Shown: positions 50,601 through 62,133 of the stretch, one piece after another
How the letters are laid out: every line of letters starts with the position of its first letter
Numbering within the stretch: the first letter of the stretch is position 1
Assembly: GCA_026261815.1 (NCBI GenBank)
Contig: JAMPIT010000354.1
Span: forward strand, 868,001 to 932,000
Reading direction: 5' to 3'
Source of the DNA: Monarcha castaneiventris obscurior
Taxonomy: Eukaryota > Chordata > Aves > Passeriformes > Monarchidae
DNA: 64,000 nt
The notes under the pieces: generated by a model
What the model was told of the DNA's origin: nothing
Databases searched by the model: none
Seen by the model: the letters and a program-made list of their open reading frames with translations, nothing else
Program-made: the position numbers and the translations under genes

Positions 50601-53600
50601 GTTGCTGTTTCCTTCTGGGAACCTGCCAAACTCACCAGCTCAGAGGCAGAATTTCACCTTTTGGGTGACTTGCTGCAGGTTTTTCAAAGGGGAGTTGGAA
50701 CTCCAGGCGGGTGCATTTCTGGGTCAAGTGCTATTTTGGGAGCAGTTCCATTTTCCAGGGTAAAACCCCCTTTGTGATGTTTAGGATTGGGAAGGAGGGG
50801 ACTTTGCCAGAGCTCTGGCACACAGTGAAACACAACCCCCATGCGTGGTACCCTTGTGTTCCTGAGTTGGGCTCGCAGACATGGACTGGGTGGCCGGGTG
50901 TTCCTCCAAGAATCCCCTCTTGTCTTTAGCCAAGTGCCCAAGGATGTGGCCTGCTGCCTGTGCCAGGAGCGTCCCCTCCCCGAGAGCCCGTGCAGGACCA
51001 TCCAGTTCCTCTGCGAGAAGCTGTGCAGCACCAGCGCCCCGCAGTGCGGTTGGTGTCCGGAGGGGCTTGGGGGGAGCTCACATCTGCCACTTCTCTTGAG
51101 CCTGGGGAGGTGCTGCAGCACTGCCCCGTGTTGGGGGTCCTGATCTCCCCTTGGAGTACACGACTTGCACAAAACACCCCGGGTTGAAAAGTTCCTGGGG
51201 ATTACTCATCTCTTGTGTGTCAAATACTGTCCGGAGAAGGAACAGCTCACTGGGCCACCCCGCTGCCCACGTGCAGGAGAGAGGGCAGGGACCCCGATGT
51301 GCTCTGCAGGGTGAACACCCAGCACCGTTATTCCCTCCTTGGCCTGTGCAGGGGGAGCAAAGCACTGTCCTGCTCTAGCTGGGCACAGGGGAGAGAACCT
51401 CCTATCCACAGCAGGGCCAAGCTGGACTTCTGCAAACAGGCACAGCCAGGTTTCCAAGGTCCCCAGGAAGCTCCTTTCTCTCACTGCCTCAGCCCCAGGT
51501 TTCCCATGGCACAGTCCCAGAGCTCCGGTGCCCTTAAGGAAGTTTTTCATGGTGTAACAGCTTGAGCTGCTGCTGGTGGGAATGGCCCTGGAGCAAAGCA
51601 GTCCCTGGGCTTTTCTCCTGTGCCAGTCTGTGCCCCTGCGGCAGCGCTGATCCTTCCTCTGGGGTCTCTGGCTCTTCGCTGGCTCCTGCAGAGCAACCCA
51701 CTCCTGGCTCCTCTGGAGCTGTGGGAAAAACTCTCACAGCAAACCCATTCCCCAGGGATGTTTCCCTTCCCCCCAAACAAAACCCCGGGAGACCCCAGGA
51801 AAGAACCAGCTCTCTGCTCTGCCCTGAGGGGATAATGGCATGGATGGAAGGGAATCCTCTCTACTACACATCCCCCACTCTGCTCCCTGGCCTCGAGATG
51901 AGCTCCTGCTGCTCGGGGTAACCTCTGAGCCTGTGTTTGTGCTGAGCCGCTGATCTGCTCTCTTGGTGTTCTCCAGCTCACACAGCTCGTCTGCTACAGA
52001 CACGGGGGGAAATAATGGACACAGAACTGCCCAGAGAGCTGAACACCAGCCCAGTGTTGAGCCTCAAGCCCAAGGAGCCTTCCCTGGGAGATCATGGAAC
52101 CGTAACGCTTGCGGTTGCCCTGACCCTGAGCACTGAGGGTGATGTCAGCAGCCCGGACAATTCCAGAACAAATTCACATCCCCCTCAGCACGTCTCAGGG
52201 CATGAAGGCAAAACAAGCATTGATGACCTGAGAGCCAAGCTCAAGACGACGGTGGACAAGGCTAAAAGCATCAAGACTGTGAAAAGCATTGTCCCACACC
52301 AGCCCCAGCCTGCCAGGCTGAAGGATGTGCTGGAAAAGACACCCTCAAGCTGGGATCACAAGCAGCAGGACTCACGTTTGAACTGGCAAGCATTAAACCC
52401 CTGGGATGTAGCTGGTGGGTTAAACCCCACTCATGACAAGTCTGTCAAAAGACACCACAGACATGAGGAGCAAAATCCAGCTCCAAGGCAGAACTTCATT
52501 AGGACTCACAAACGGTTCAAAAAAGAGGACAGCCAGTATGCAGCTGGATATAATCAGCTTTTCTACCAGATTTGGAGACCTTTGAAAATGGAGCGAAAGC
52601 CCAGAGCTGACCAGGGTCTAAACAGGAACCTGGATTTTCTCTCTCACACGTTGGTTCCGAGCCACCCCACTGCTGCAGGTGGGCACCTCCTGATCATCCC
52701 AGATACCAGAGAGGAGGAAGGCTCCACGCTCCTCAGTGAACCTGGGAGCCCCCAAGGCCCAGACCTCGCGCCGGTTCCAGGAGAGCTCTTGGAAACCACG
52801 GTCGATCGTCACCTGCGTTTGCTGGATCCGGACAAAGGCCTGCGGACGTTCATGGCCCACGTGGATCGAGCCCTGAGGACGGACTGCAGCCTGCCCCAGC
52901 TCCAGCGGACCTGTGCCAAGATGGTCTCAAAGACCAGGCTGCTTCTAAAGGTGCTCAGTGAGAGGCAAGAGAACCAGGGAGCCTCTGAACGCACAGGCCA
53001 GTGTCGTCTGCAAGAGAACATGTCCATTCACATGGCCCTGGGGGAGGGCAAGAAACTCACTGGGAAGGTAGGAGAGCTGCTGGGCACTGCTGCGTGTGTC
53101 CTTCTGGGCAAGGAAGAATGGAAGGAGCCATAGTCTTGCCCCCCGTGATCTTTCCTTTTCTCTGAACAGAAACTAGAGGCTGTGGTGTACGTGGTCACGT
53201 TTGGGGTACTGCTGGGTTTCTTTGTCTTCGTTTTGCTGATACTGCAGTGTATCTTCAATGTAAGCCAATATCTTGTTTGACTCCAGCTGTCTGTCTTGTA
53301 GCTGGAGTGCCCAGGTGACAAGCCCTGGGTGCTGCTGCGGATGCCCCTGCACCTGCTGGGTACCATAGGAGATGCTTTTCCAAGCCTGGAGCTTGTGGCA
53401 GCATCCACAGCGCCCAGCTCAGCAGGGTTCAGCCTGCCTGGGGGAAGCTTGTCCTGCCTTCTGTCCCAGCTCTGCCCAGCTTTGCTTTGCTCTCCTGCCT
53501 TCAGCCATGCAGCAATGAGAGCTTTTGCCCTCTCCTGTTTGGCGGAATATCACAGGAAAACGGATGCTAACAAGTCTCCCATTCTCCACCCCCAGAATTG

Positions 53601-54618
53601 CTCCCGACCTCGTGAATTTGATTCCCAACCCCACCACACCAGGAATTTCTGCCTGAAAAGGTAACTGCTCCCTGCCCATGCCACTGCTGTGCCACCAAGA
53701 GTCCTTCCTGTGAAGAGCAACTCCTCCCCGAGCCCCGCAGCCACAGAGGTGCCGCTGCCGAGGACTCTCCTGGCTGTGTTTCAAACCCGTCACGTTTGGG
53801 GGAGCCCTGGGAAAGGGGGTCCCAAGCAAGAGCGCTGGGCATGGCTGGGAGCTCCCAGCCCTTCCTGCACCGGCGCTGGGATGGATGTCTTGGGCTCCAG
53901 TGCAGCCCCAAATTTCTGTGAGCGCCAGCAAACACCTCTCTGTTCCCAGAACAGTCTCCTCTGCTGATGCCTCTGCCCTATCTTTCCCGGCTTCCTCCCC
54001 CACAGCGGCTGGTGAAGAACTCACTGCCATCCTCTCCTGTTGCCTTTTGCATGCAGGGCTCATTCCCAGCTCCTCCAGCCATTGCCATCCCTGCTGGGGC
54101 TCCCCCTCTTCCTTCGGCTCTGCTGACACACCCCCCGAGCAGGGAGAGGCGCTGGCACCTGGTGCAGCCCTCCCTGGCCAAACCTCACTGCTGATGGCCC
54201 GGGAGCAGGGACTTCTGGGGCTGTGATGCCCAAAAGCCTTTTTCTCCCCATTTACCCTGCACACTCCATTGGTTTGCGGCGCTGGGAATGCCACTTCCCA
54301 ACTCCTCCAGCGGCTGCTTCCCAGACAGGGCAGAGCACAGGCAGCCCTGCTGCCCTCAGCCTCCATCACCAGCTGCCTTCTCTTTTTATCCCCATTCTCC
54401 CTTTCTGCTTCTTCAGGTTCTGTGTAAAACTGCCATGGAAGGGGAAGAAGGAGTGCAAGGAGGCACAGGATGTAGAGCAGATAATGGCAGAGAGCTCCTC
54501 CCAGTGTCCCCCATCTTCCAACAGGCTCCATGGCACCTCCCAGTGCTTTTCGCTGTTCACAAAATCTGAATTGCTGTGGCTTCAACGCATCAGGGAAGCC
54601 TATGAATCCCAGAGATAA
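47674..54618 (+). CDS. LRRC37: LRRC37-family leucine-rich repeat membrane protein, right (plus) copy
   Basis: Exons: 47674-47867, 48122-48193, 48603-48674, 48849-48920, 49351-49431, 49709-49780, 50409-50483, 50930-51048, 51977-53067, 53170-53259, 53596-53660, 54417-54618. Phases join to 734 codons ending in TAA at 54616-54618. Signal peptide (LLLLALLLAVAPSPG), LRRNT, six LRR exons and LRRCT are nearly identical to the left copy. Exon 9 keeps the family C-terminal domain (RTDCSLPQLQRTCAKMVS) but differs in its middle part and is nine codons shorter. The exon 10 membrane span (VVTFGVLLGFFVFVLLI) is almost unrelated to the left copy's span although the adjoining introns match. The exon 8 donor is GTTGGT as in the left copy. 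The frame is complete, so the copy looks functional. Expression is unknown. Confidence 0.85.
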
Positions 54619-54906
54619 GCATCCCAGGAAGAGACATAGTGTGAAGAACTTAGGTGGAAGACTTTCAAGAAGAAGTTAATGGGATGCCAATAATTCTTCA
54701 CCTCCCATTTTAGTATAGGAACTGCTTAGGCTCTCCTTGGCTGTTATTTCCTTAGATGCTTTTTCCTTGACTGTTATTTTCCTTCTGTCAATGCTGAGGG
54801 AAGGCCAGAGGGTGCTGCGGGCAGCCACGAGCTCAGGACACCCAGAGAAGACATCAGTACCTCAGGGTTTTCCTCATCCCTTGTGCCAATGTTTCCCCCT
54901 GCGTTC

Positions 54907-54912
54907 AATAAA
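54907..54912 (+). promoter_or_regulatory. LRRC37: poly(A) signal of right LRRC37 copy
   Basis: AATAAA about 290 bases after the stop codon, in the segment shared by all three 3' copies (arms and spacer fragment). Confidence 0.6.
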
Positions 54913-55711
54913 AATGAAGATTGTTCTTGTTCCTCCTGGTGTTGCTGATGTATTTGTAAAAGCCGCTTCTGTTCTCCCTCATGGCATTGGCCAAATTTGG
55001 TTCCAGCTGGACCTTTGCCTTTCTGCCTTTCTCCCTGCATATCCCAACGACATCCTCGCCGTCCTCCTGCGGTGCTGCCCTTCTTCCCAAGCTGTAAATT
55101 CTGTGTTTTCCCTGAGTCCCAGCCAAAGCTTCCTGCTCAGCCGCTCTGCTTGCCCGCCAGCTCATCCTTGGGCACACGGGCACAGCCTGTTCCTGCCTGT
55201 GCCTTCAAGGATTCCTCCTTGCACAATGCCCAGCCTCCCTGGACTCCTCTGCCCCTCAGGACAGCGTCCAAGGGAGCCTCTCAACCAGCACGGCTGGACC
55301 GACTCATCCTGGGCAGCCCCTCCCACCTGGACGGACCTTGGTCCACATCGTCATTGTCCCGTTCCCAGAGGCCCAGAGCCTCCTCCCTGTTGTGTAGAGG
55401 GAGCCAGGCAGGTGAGATGGGCCAGGAGGGGATTCCCCTGCTGCCCCGAGCAGGGACCCGTCTCCATTCCTCCGTTACCTCTGCCAGCCCCAGTGCCACT
55501 GCCTGGCTCCAGCACTCCGTGTAGTATTTTCCCATTCCAAGAAAGCCTTCCTGGATATCTCTTTGGATATCAAAGTAAAAGGCACTGCAGTAGCACTTCT
55601 AAAACATCCCCCGGCCCCTGTACCTTTCCAGGGTCAAAACCTTTCTGCTACAAATGTTTTCTGCAAGCACAAGAGCTCCGGGTGGTGAGTGGGAAGGGGA
55701 ATGGCTGGTGT

Positions 55712-56101
55712 TGTCCTGTTGAGGTGTCCCTTTCCCCCCGTACTATGTTCAACCCTAGTAAAGCCATTCGCAATCAGTTTGTTGTTTCCCCTCCCCTTTT
55801 AAGCGTTGTATATGCCTTTCTTTGGTTGTCAATCCTCTCTGTACACCACGCCTTTCTCCTCCCCTTTCCAGAAAGTTCTTCTCCCCTCAAATCCCCATTG
55901 GTCCTTTTGAATTTCTCCCCTCCCAGTGTTTTCCCTCATTGGATGGCTATGTGTAACCCTGCCTACGACCCCTCCCCTTCTCTTCCCCTATTGCCCTGGG
56001 ATTATTCTCACCCCTCTTTCCACCCCCCTTTAAAATCCCTTGTCACCCTTATTTGGGTGCCTTTGGGCCCTGGAGTCCCTCAGGACAATAAACTGCCTTG
56101 G
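55712..56101 (+). mobile_element. outer LTR, 5' part (interrupted by the ERVL provirus)
   Basis: Starts TGTCCTGTTGAGG exactly where homology to the left arm stops. It has a TATA-like 'cctttaaaatcc' near 56,030 and AATAAA at 56087-56092, so it reads in plus sense. After AATAAACTGCCTTGG it is cut by the provirus. It continues at 62,402. Confidence 0.7.
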
Positions 56102-56742
56102 TGTGCCGGTTTGGCCAAAATCTAGCAATATAATCCTCTGAGAGAAAAACAGGTTACAACCACCCTTCCCCCCACCAGGTTCGGGATAAGAAATTTCCTT
56201 GAAGGAAAGTGAAAGAGATAAAAACTATTTATTTTAACCAACACACAGGAAAAAGACAATAATGCTAAATGATAAAATCTCTCACGGTGGAGAGAAACCT
56301 GGGAAGATTGCAGAGTCCTTCTGCAGATGCGGTCTCTCTCCTCCTCGGAGCTGGGCTGGCAAGGCCGTAGGCCGTAGGCCACCTCCGGGCCTGAAGGAAA
56401 ATTCTCCCAATGTGTCCTGATGTTGTTGAAACAGTCCAGAAGAGAAAAAAAGAAAAAACAAAACTAAAGTCCCAGGAACCACACCGGAGAAAAAGGGGAA
56501 AAAATCCCCAAAGAGCTGGCTGAAGAAGCAAAACGGAGGGTGCTTCCTCTGTGCTCCTGCAGCTGGGGAACGCAGAGGAGTCTCTATCTCTGTGACCTTG
56601 GGAACAGCTTTGAAAAGTTCATTTGGTTTTTTTTTTTTCCCCTCCCCTCTCAAACTCAGTTTAAAGGCACAGAAAAAGGCACAAATTTAATTTTTTGGCA
56701 TAGAGCTGTGATAGGGGATACACATCATAGAGTCACGGGACA
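56102..56742 (-). repeat. 3' LTR of ERVL-like provirus
   Basis: 641 bases, read minus as TGTCCC...GGCACA. A minus-strand AATAAA is at 56228-56233. It shares both ends with the 5' LTR but keeps a roughly 396-base internal stretch (56296-56691) that the 5' LTR has lost. Confidence 0.85.
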
Positions 56743-56897
56743 TTCCACCCCTTATCCCATTTTGTTGTCTCAATGCCCAAATTAATATATCCTAACTCTA
56801 CACACACACATTAATACATATCTACAGCTCTGTACTAACAGTGACAGTGACACTCAGCAAGCAGTGGTGTACAGGTAGTTCACATTACAGCTGGTTT

Positions 56898-58649
56898 TCA
56901 CCCAACAATCAGATCTCCCTGCGGTACATAACGTGTTGTTCCATCTCTCTGCATTACCCACCATGTGCAGCCAGGTCCCTGAGCAAGGACAACCCCACAG
57001 ATGGGTTTGTCTGCACTCGAGGCAGAATTAACCCAAACAGTCTTTCCTAACAGTCCCCTGACGTGCACTACTGGGACCTTATCTCCATCTACTGTAGGCA
57101 GGGATTCGGATTGGGCTGGACCAGCTCTATTGGTGGAAGCTCGGGTGTTGACTAACCAGGTGGCCTTTGCTAGATGCTGTTCCCAATTTTTGAAAGTTCC
57201 CCCACCCAGTGCCTTCAAGGTGGTTTTCAACAATCCATTGCACGGTTCCACTTTGCCTGCAGCTGGTGCATGGTAAGGGATGTGGTACACCCACTCAATG
57301 CCATGTTCCCTAGCCCAGGTGTTGATAAGGCTATTCTTGAAATGAGTCCCATTGTCAGATTCAATTCTCTCAGGGGTCCCATGTCTCCAAAGGACTTGCT
57401 TTTCAAGGCCCAAGATGGTGTTCCGGGCTGTAGCATGAGGCACAGGGTAGGTCTCCAACCATCCCGTGGTGGCCTCTACCATTGTGAGCACATAACGCTT
57501 GCCTTGGCATGTTTGAGGCAGTGTGATGTAATCAATCTGCCAGGCCTCCCCATACTTGTATTTGGACCACCGCCCACCATACCACAGGGGTTTCACTCGC
57601 TTGGCCTGCTTGATTGCAGCGCACGTCTCACAATCATGGATCACCTGGGAGATACTGTCCATGGTTAGATCCACCCCTCGGTCTCGTGCCCGCTTATAGG
57701 TGGCATCTCTGCCTTGATGTCCTGAGGCATCATGGGCCCATCGAGCTAGGAACAACTCTCCCTTGTGTTTCCAATCTAAGTCTATCTGTGACACCTCTAT
57801 TTTCCCAGCCTGATCTACCTGTTCGTTGTTTTGGTGCTCCTCATTAGCCCTACTCTTGGGGACATGAGCATCTACATGGCGGACTTCCACAACTAACTTT
57901 CTTACTGGGGCAGCGATGTCTTTCCACTCTTCAGCAGCCCAGACTGGTTTTCCCCTACGCTGCCAATTAGCCTTTTCCCACTTCTCCAGCCATCCCCACA
58001 GAGCATTGGCTACCATCCATGAATCAGTGTAGAGGTAGAGCTTTGACCACTTCTCTCTTTCAGCAATGTCCAGGGCCCGTTGAACAGCTTTGAGTTCGGC
58101 ATATTGGCTTGATCTACCTTCTCCTTCAGTAGCTTCTGCAACCGTCGTGTGGGACTCCATACGGCTGCTTTCCACTTTCGTTTCATCCCTACAATGTGAC
58201 AAGAACCATCCGTGAAAATAGTGTAGCGTGTCTTCTGCTGGCAGTTGGTTGTACGGTGGAGCTTCTTCAGCACGTGTCACTTGTTCTTGTTCTTCCTTGT
58301 CACTGAGACCAAAATTTTCACCTTCGGGCCAATTTGTGATTATTTCCAAAATCCCAGGGCGATTCAGTTTTCCAACACGGGCGCGCTGTGTGATGAGAGC
58401 AATCCATTTGCTCCATGTGGCATTGGTGGCATGATGGGTGGAAGGAACCTTTCCCTTGAACATCCACCCCAGCACTGGTAGTCGGGGTGCCAGGAGGAGT
58501 TGTGCCTCTGTGCCAATTACCTCTGAGGCGGCTTGGACTCCTTCATAGGCGGCCAAGATTTCCTTCTCTGTGGGAGTGTAATTGGCTTCGGACCCTCTGT
58601 AGCTTCGACTCCAAAATCCCAGTGGTCGGCCTCGAGTTTCACCAGGCAC
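56898..58649 (-). CDS. pol: ERVL-like pol 3' part: RNase H remnant and integrase
   Basis: 583-codon open frame. Integrase is complete: HHCC zinc finger (HDASGH and CETC), and a DDE core with the first Asp in WQIDYI, the second in SDNGTHF, and Glu in GKVEPC. The spacing is D-35-E. The RNase H part is damaged by two nearby frameshifts at about 58,230 and 58,155. The first catalytic motif (FTDGS) therefore lies in another frame, while the Glu (AELKAV) and second Asp (YTDSW) are in this frame. The upstream join to RT is also frameshifted near 58,650-58,690. It ends 155 bases from the 3' LTR. Confidence 0.85.
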   Translation of the reverse strand: MPGETRGRPLGFWSRSYRGSEANYTPTEKEILAAYEGVQAASEVIGTEAQLLLAPRLPVLGWMFKGKVPSTHHATNATWSKWIALITQRARVGKLNRPGILEIITNWPEGENFGLSDKEEQEQVTRAEEAPPYNQLPAEDTLHYFHGWFLSHCRDETKVESSRMESHTTVAEATEGEGRSSQYAELKAVQRALDIAEREKWSKLYLYTDSWMVANALWGWLEKWEKANWQRRGKPVWAAEEWKDIAAPVRKLVVEVRHVDAHVPKSRANEEHQNNEQVDQAGKIEVSQIDLDWKHKGELFLARWAHDASGHQGRDATYKRARDRGVDLTMDSISQVIHDCETCAAIKQAKRVKPLWYGGRWSKYKYGEAWQIDYITLPQTCQGKRYVLTMVEATTGWLETYPVPHATARNTILGLEKQVLWRHGTPERIESDNGTHFKNSLINTWAREHGIEWVYHIPYHAPAAGKVEPCNGLLKTTLKALGGGTFKNWEQHLAKATWLVNTRASTNRAGPAQSESLPTVDGDKVPVVHVRGLLGKTVWVNSASSADKPICGVVLAQGPGCTWWVMQRDGTTRYVPQGDLIVG

Positions 58650-59557
58650 CTTCTGCCAAAGGCTCCAGGACAGACCATTGTTCCGGCTGCAGAGTAGAGC
58701 ACGTTCTTCACCTCGGGTCCTGTCCTGACTGGGCCAAGGGCTACTGCATGAGCCTGCTTGATCTGGGCGAAGGCTTGCTGCTGTTCAGGGCCCCAGTGGA
58801 AATTGTTCTTCTTGCGGGTAACCAAGTAGAGAGGGCTCACGATCTGATTGTACTCGGGAATGTGCATTCTCTAAAAGCCTATGACACCTAGGAAAGCTTG
58901 TGTTTCCTTTTTGTTGGTTGGCGGAGACATTGCTGTGATCTTATTGATGACCTTGGTGGGAATCTGACGCCATCCATCTTGCCACTTTACCCCTAGGCAC
59001 TGGATCTCTTGAGCAGGTCCCTTGACTTTGCTCTTCTTGATGGCAAAACCAGCTTCGAGGAGAATTTGGATGATTTTCTCTCCTCTCCCAAATACCCCCG
59101 TTGCCGTGTTCCCCCACACAATGATGTCATCAGTGTACTGCAGATGTTCTGGAGCCTCACCCTTTTCCAGTGCAGTCTGGATCAGTCCATGGCAGATGGT
59201 GGGACTGTGCTTCCACCCCTGGGGCACTTGGTTCCAGGTGTACTGCACGCCCCTCCAGGTGAAAGCAAACTGGGGCCTGCACTCTGCTGCAGGAATGGAG
59301 AACACCACATTTGCGATGTTGATGGTGGCATACCACTTTGCTGCTTTGGACTCCAGCTCGTACTGGAGCTCCAACATGTCCAGCACAGCAGCACTCAGTG
59401 GTGGAGTCACTTCATTCAAGGCACGATAGTCCACAGTCAGTCTCCATTCTCCTTCAGATTTGCGCACAGGCCAGATGGGACTGTTGAAGGGTGAGTGGGT
59501 TTTGCTAATCACTCCTTGGCTCTCCAGCTTGTGGATCATCTTGTGGATGGAAATCAC
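58517..59557 (-). pseudogene. pol: ERVL-like pol: reverse transcriptase, broken
   Basis: RT fingers and palm are readable: WRLTVDYRALNE, motif B VPQGWKHSP, and motif C YTDD. Defects seen directly: motif A reads TINIANVVFS, with Asn where the family has the catalytic Asp. An in-frame TAG at 58871-58873 replaces the codon after VIGF. The frame is then lost near 58,650-58,690 before RNase H. The product would not be an active polymerase. Confidence 0.8.
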
Positions 59558-59581
59558 AGCATCTCGAGTTGTCCGGTACTG

Positions 59582-59968
59582 TCAGCAATGCACTGTCGAG
59601 GTAGCAATTGGCACTCTTTGTTCCTCCTCCTTCAGGAGGCCTACTACAGATGGGTTCCCTGATAGTCCAGGCAAGGTATTCAGTTGCTTAATGCCCTCTG
59701 CCTCCACAGCAGCTATTCCAAAAGCCCACTTGAGTCCCTTTGGGTCTCTGAAATACCTGCCTCGGAGGAAGTCCATGCCCAAAATGCACGGGGCCTCTGG
59801 GCCAGTCACAATGAAATGTTTCTTCCACTCATTTCCAGTTAGGCTCACCTCAGCTTCCACTAGGGTCAAATTTTGTGATCCACCTGTTACACCAGTAATA
59901 GAAACAGATTCTACTCCCACATGTTGCGATGGGATTATTCTACACTGCGCACCAGTGTCAGCCATCAT
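59582..59968 (-). pseudogene. pro: ERVL-like aspartic protease (pro)
   Basis: The retropepsin active site DTGA lies near the start (ADTGAQCRIIPS), and ILGMDFL resembles the flexible C-terminal motif. The frame is open for 128 codons and then stops before RT, which is in a different frame. No complete gag-pro-pol frame exists. Confidence 0.75.
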
Positions 59969-60098
59969 ATTTTTGCATCATATTTGCATAAGCATCATAT
60001 TTTTGCGGTTCTGCTGTACCAGGCCAATGAATCCACACAGTCCAAAAAATACGGTTTTCCCTGGCCTCTACCTGGCTAGAGGCAGGGCCCCTCTAGTT

Positions 60099-61358
60099 CT
60101 AGTTATCCGTCTTTCCCTGGGCCTGCATCTTAGAGGTTCCTTTGAGGGGATCAGACATGTCATTGCCTTTTCCATTATTTCTGGCAGATTGGCTACAGGC
60201 AACTGGAGCTACTTCCTTTTTAGTAGGACTTCCTTTCTGAGACTTGCGCTCCTTCAATTCACGCACTCGTGCTGCCAGAGCAGAAGTGGGTTGTCCACCC
60301 CACCTCTTAATGTCTTCCCCACTGTCACATAGGAATTTCCACAGCTCACTTCGTGTGATGTTCTTTCTCTCTGGGGAACGTCCACATTGGGTATCAAAAT
60401 CTCTGATCTGTACTGCCAAGGTTTGGAGAAAGCCCTCTTTGATCTCCTTCTTGAGGTCCTGGTAATTCTTCTCCATCTTATCATCCAATTTCTGCACACG
60501 TGTTTCCACAGCTGCGATTTTCGCATGTGTTGGGCCATGCACGGAGTCTGCATATTCTTGGAGCTTCATCGCCATATCCTGCACGGTCTCATTTGCACCG
60601 TAATCTGGTTTCATCAGTGCTAAAGCAGAAGTATATTCTGGTGGCCCAAGTCATATAAGTTTTTGCCACATGAATGGACTAACTCTGGCCTGGTCTGGAC
60701 TTCTCAATCCTGGGTTATCTGTGTAGACAACCTCTACCACCCATAGTTCTCTCAGGCATTGGATCCCTTGTTCCATGGTCTTCCACTGGGTTTGCTGCAT
60801 GTAGAGATCATCTCCACACAGATATCTTTCCCTCACACCACACAAGAGCCGTCCCCAGAGACTGGCAGAGTCAGTCCCCCTTATCATCCTTTGGTCGATA
60901 GCTGGATCATGTGACAGGGATCCTAAATGCCTCACTTCAGCACCATCCAGCATTACATCATCACCTGCAGCATCCCAAATACAGACCATCCAACTTATGA
61001 TGGATTCATCAGACTGTCGGGTGTAGTCCTTTCTTAGGCTGTGAAGGTCCTTTATGGACATGGACTCAGTAATGGTTTCTGTGCCTGAGTCAGTTGGTGG
61101 CTTTGAGGTTCCTTCCCCTGCATCATCATCTTTCACTGGGCAATCAATTTTGGTTCTGTGTTTTTTCCTCATGACAGGAGCAACTGTCAATGGCTTAGAC
61201 TCTCCCTCTGGTTTGGCTGCAGCCTGTGTGCCTGGGGTGTCTGCTGATTTATCTTCCTGCCCCTCTGCCTTTACCTGCTGCCCTACAGTACCTAGCAGTG
61301 TGTGATAGGTATACGCCAAGGCCCAGCATACTGCAATTTTCCTCCTTAGAATTGTCAT
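60099..61358 (-). pseudogene. gag: ERVL-like gag, central and 3' part, with in-frame stop
   Basis: Two open stretches in one frame (61358-60654 and 60650-60099) are split by TGA at 60651-60653. The first has a capsid-like helical region (SIISWMVCIWDAAGDDVM). The second has a predicted coiled coil (IAAVETRVQKLDDKMEKNYQ) and a basic tail. I see no CCHC zinc knuckle, as is usual for ERVL gag. Assignment rests on position between primer site and protease. Confidence 0.65.
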
Positions 61359-61809
61359 TGAATTTCTCTTTCAGATATTTCCCCACCTCAGCTGAGTTCT
61401 GAATTTTTTCAGGGAGGAAATTCCAAGTTATTGGGTCAGAGAATTCCTTCAGGGTTTGGCCCATATCCTTCCATTCTCCACCCCACTCAGGCTTTTCCAC
61501 CTCTGGGTCAGGTATCTCATCAGTCACCCTGGAAGTCTGAGCCCTCATTCTAGACAAGCTGCAAACCACACAGAGGAAGCTTACCAGATTAAATACCAGA
61601 ACTACCAAGAAGATGGTTTCTTTAACATCCAGGAGAAACTGAAACTTCTCAAAAGATAATGTATCAAATTTAAAGGGGAGAGAGATGAAAGGCTGTCCCC
61701 CGTCTCCTTCTCTTCTAACAAGCTGAGGGCAATTACTAATAAACCCACAAAAACAGGTTACTGAAGCTAGGACTGGGATCAGGATGGAGAAACCACATAT
61801 TATACACAC
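61249..61809 (-). pseudogene. gag: ERVL-like gag 5' part (frameshifted)
   Basis: 186-codon frame. Its N-terminal half holds hydrophobic segments (FLVVLVFNLVSFLCVVC), and its second half looks matrix-like (WGGEWKDMGQTLKEFSDP). It overlaps the next gag frame near 61,250-61,358 and runs out after a frameshift there. Position just downstream of the leader supports gag. The membrane-like segment is unusual and the product is uncertain. Confidence 0.45.
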
Positions 61810-62133
61810 TTTGAACAGCTGCCTGTACCTCTGTTAACTTCTTATAAATCATAATCACCGAGCACAGAAAAAAAGAAATCTGGATTCATGCCCCTGCTCT
61901 GTAAAGGTTTCTTATCAGTGATAAGATCGGACCAAGCTGTGGATAGGTAGACAGGCCTAGGGACCAAAAAGGCACTAGTACCTCAAACAAGCCTAGGGAC
62001 CAAAAAAACATGAGTATATCCAGCCAGAAAGACATGATGAACTCAACCAACATAGTGACTACTTTACCCCAACACAAAGTAATAAATTTGAACCTAAATG
62101 TAATCAGTACAGGTTTTTTCCACTTTCCTTCGA

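Larger units (their letters stand above)
47182..55711 (+). repeat. right arm of LRRC37 inverted repeat (main part)
   Basis: Mirror of the left arm. Homology runs from the LTR tip at 47,182-47,215 through CR1 and the whole LRRC37 gene to 'ggggaatggctggtgt' at 55,711. There a nested retroviral insertion interrupts it, and homology resumes at 62,571-62,729. Confidence 0.93.

Noticed and set aside
34587..55711. Palindrome as a simple assembly artefact (one locus assembled in both directions)
   Set aside because: The arms differ by indels, by exon-limited divergence, by different inner LTR remnants and by the retroviral insertions. One locus read twice would not show these. Long-read confirmation is still needed.
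56743..56897. Short env remnant between pol and the 3' LTR of the provirus
   Set aside because: Only about 155 bases with no open frame of note. It holds the purine tract and flanking leader, so env is absent rather than decayed.
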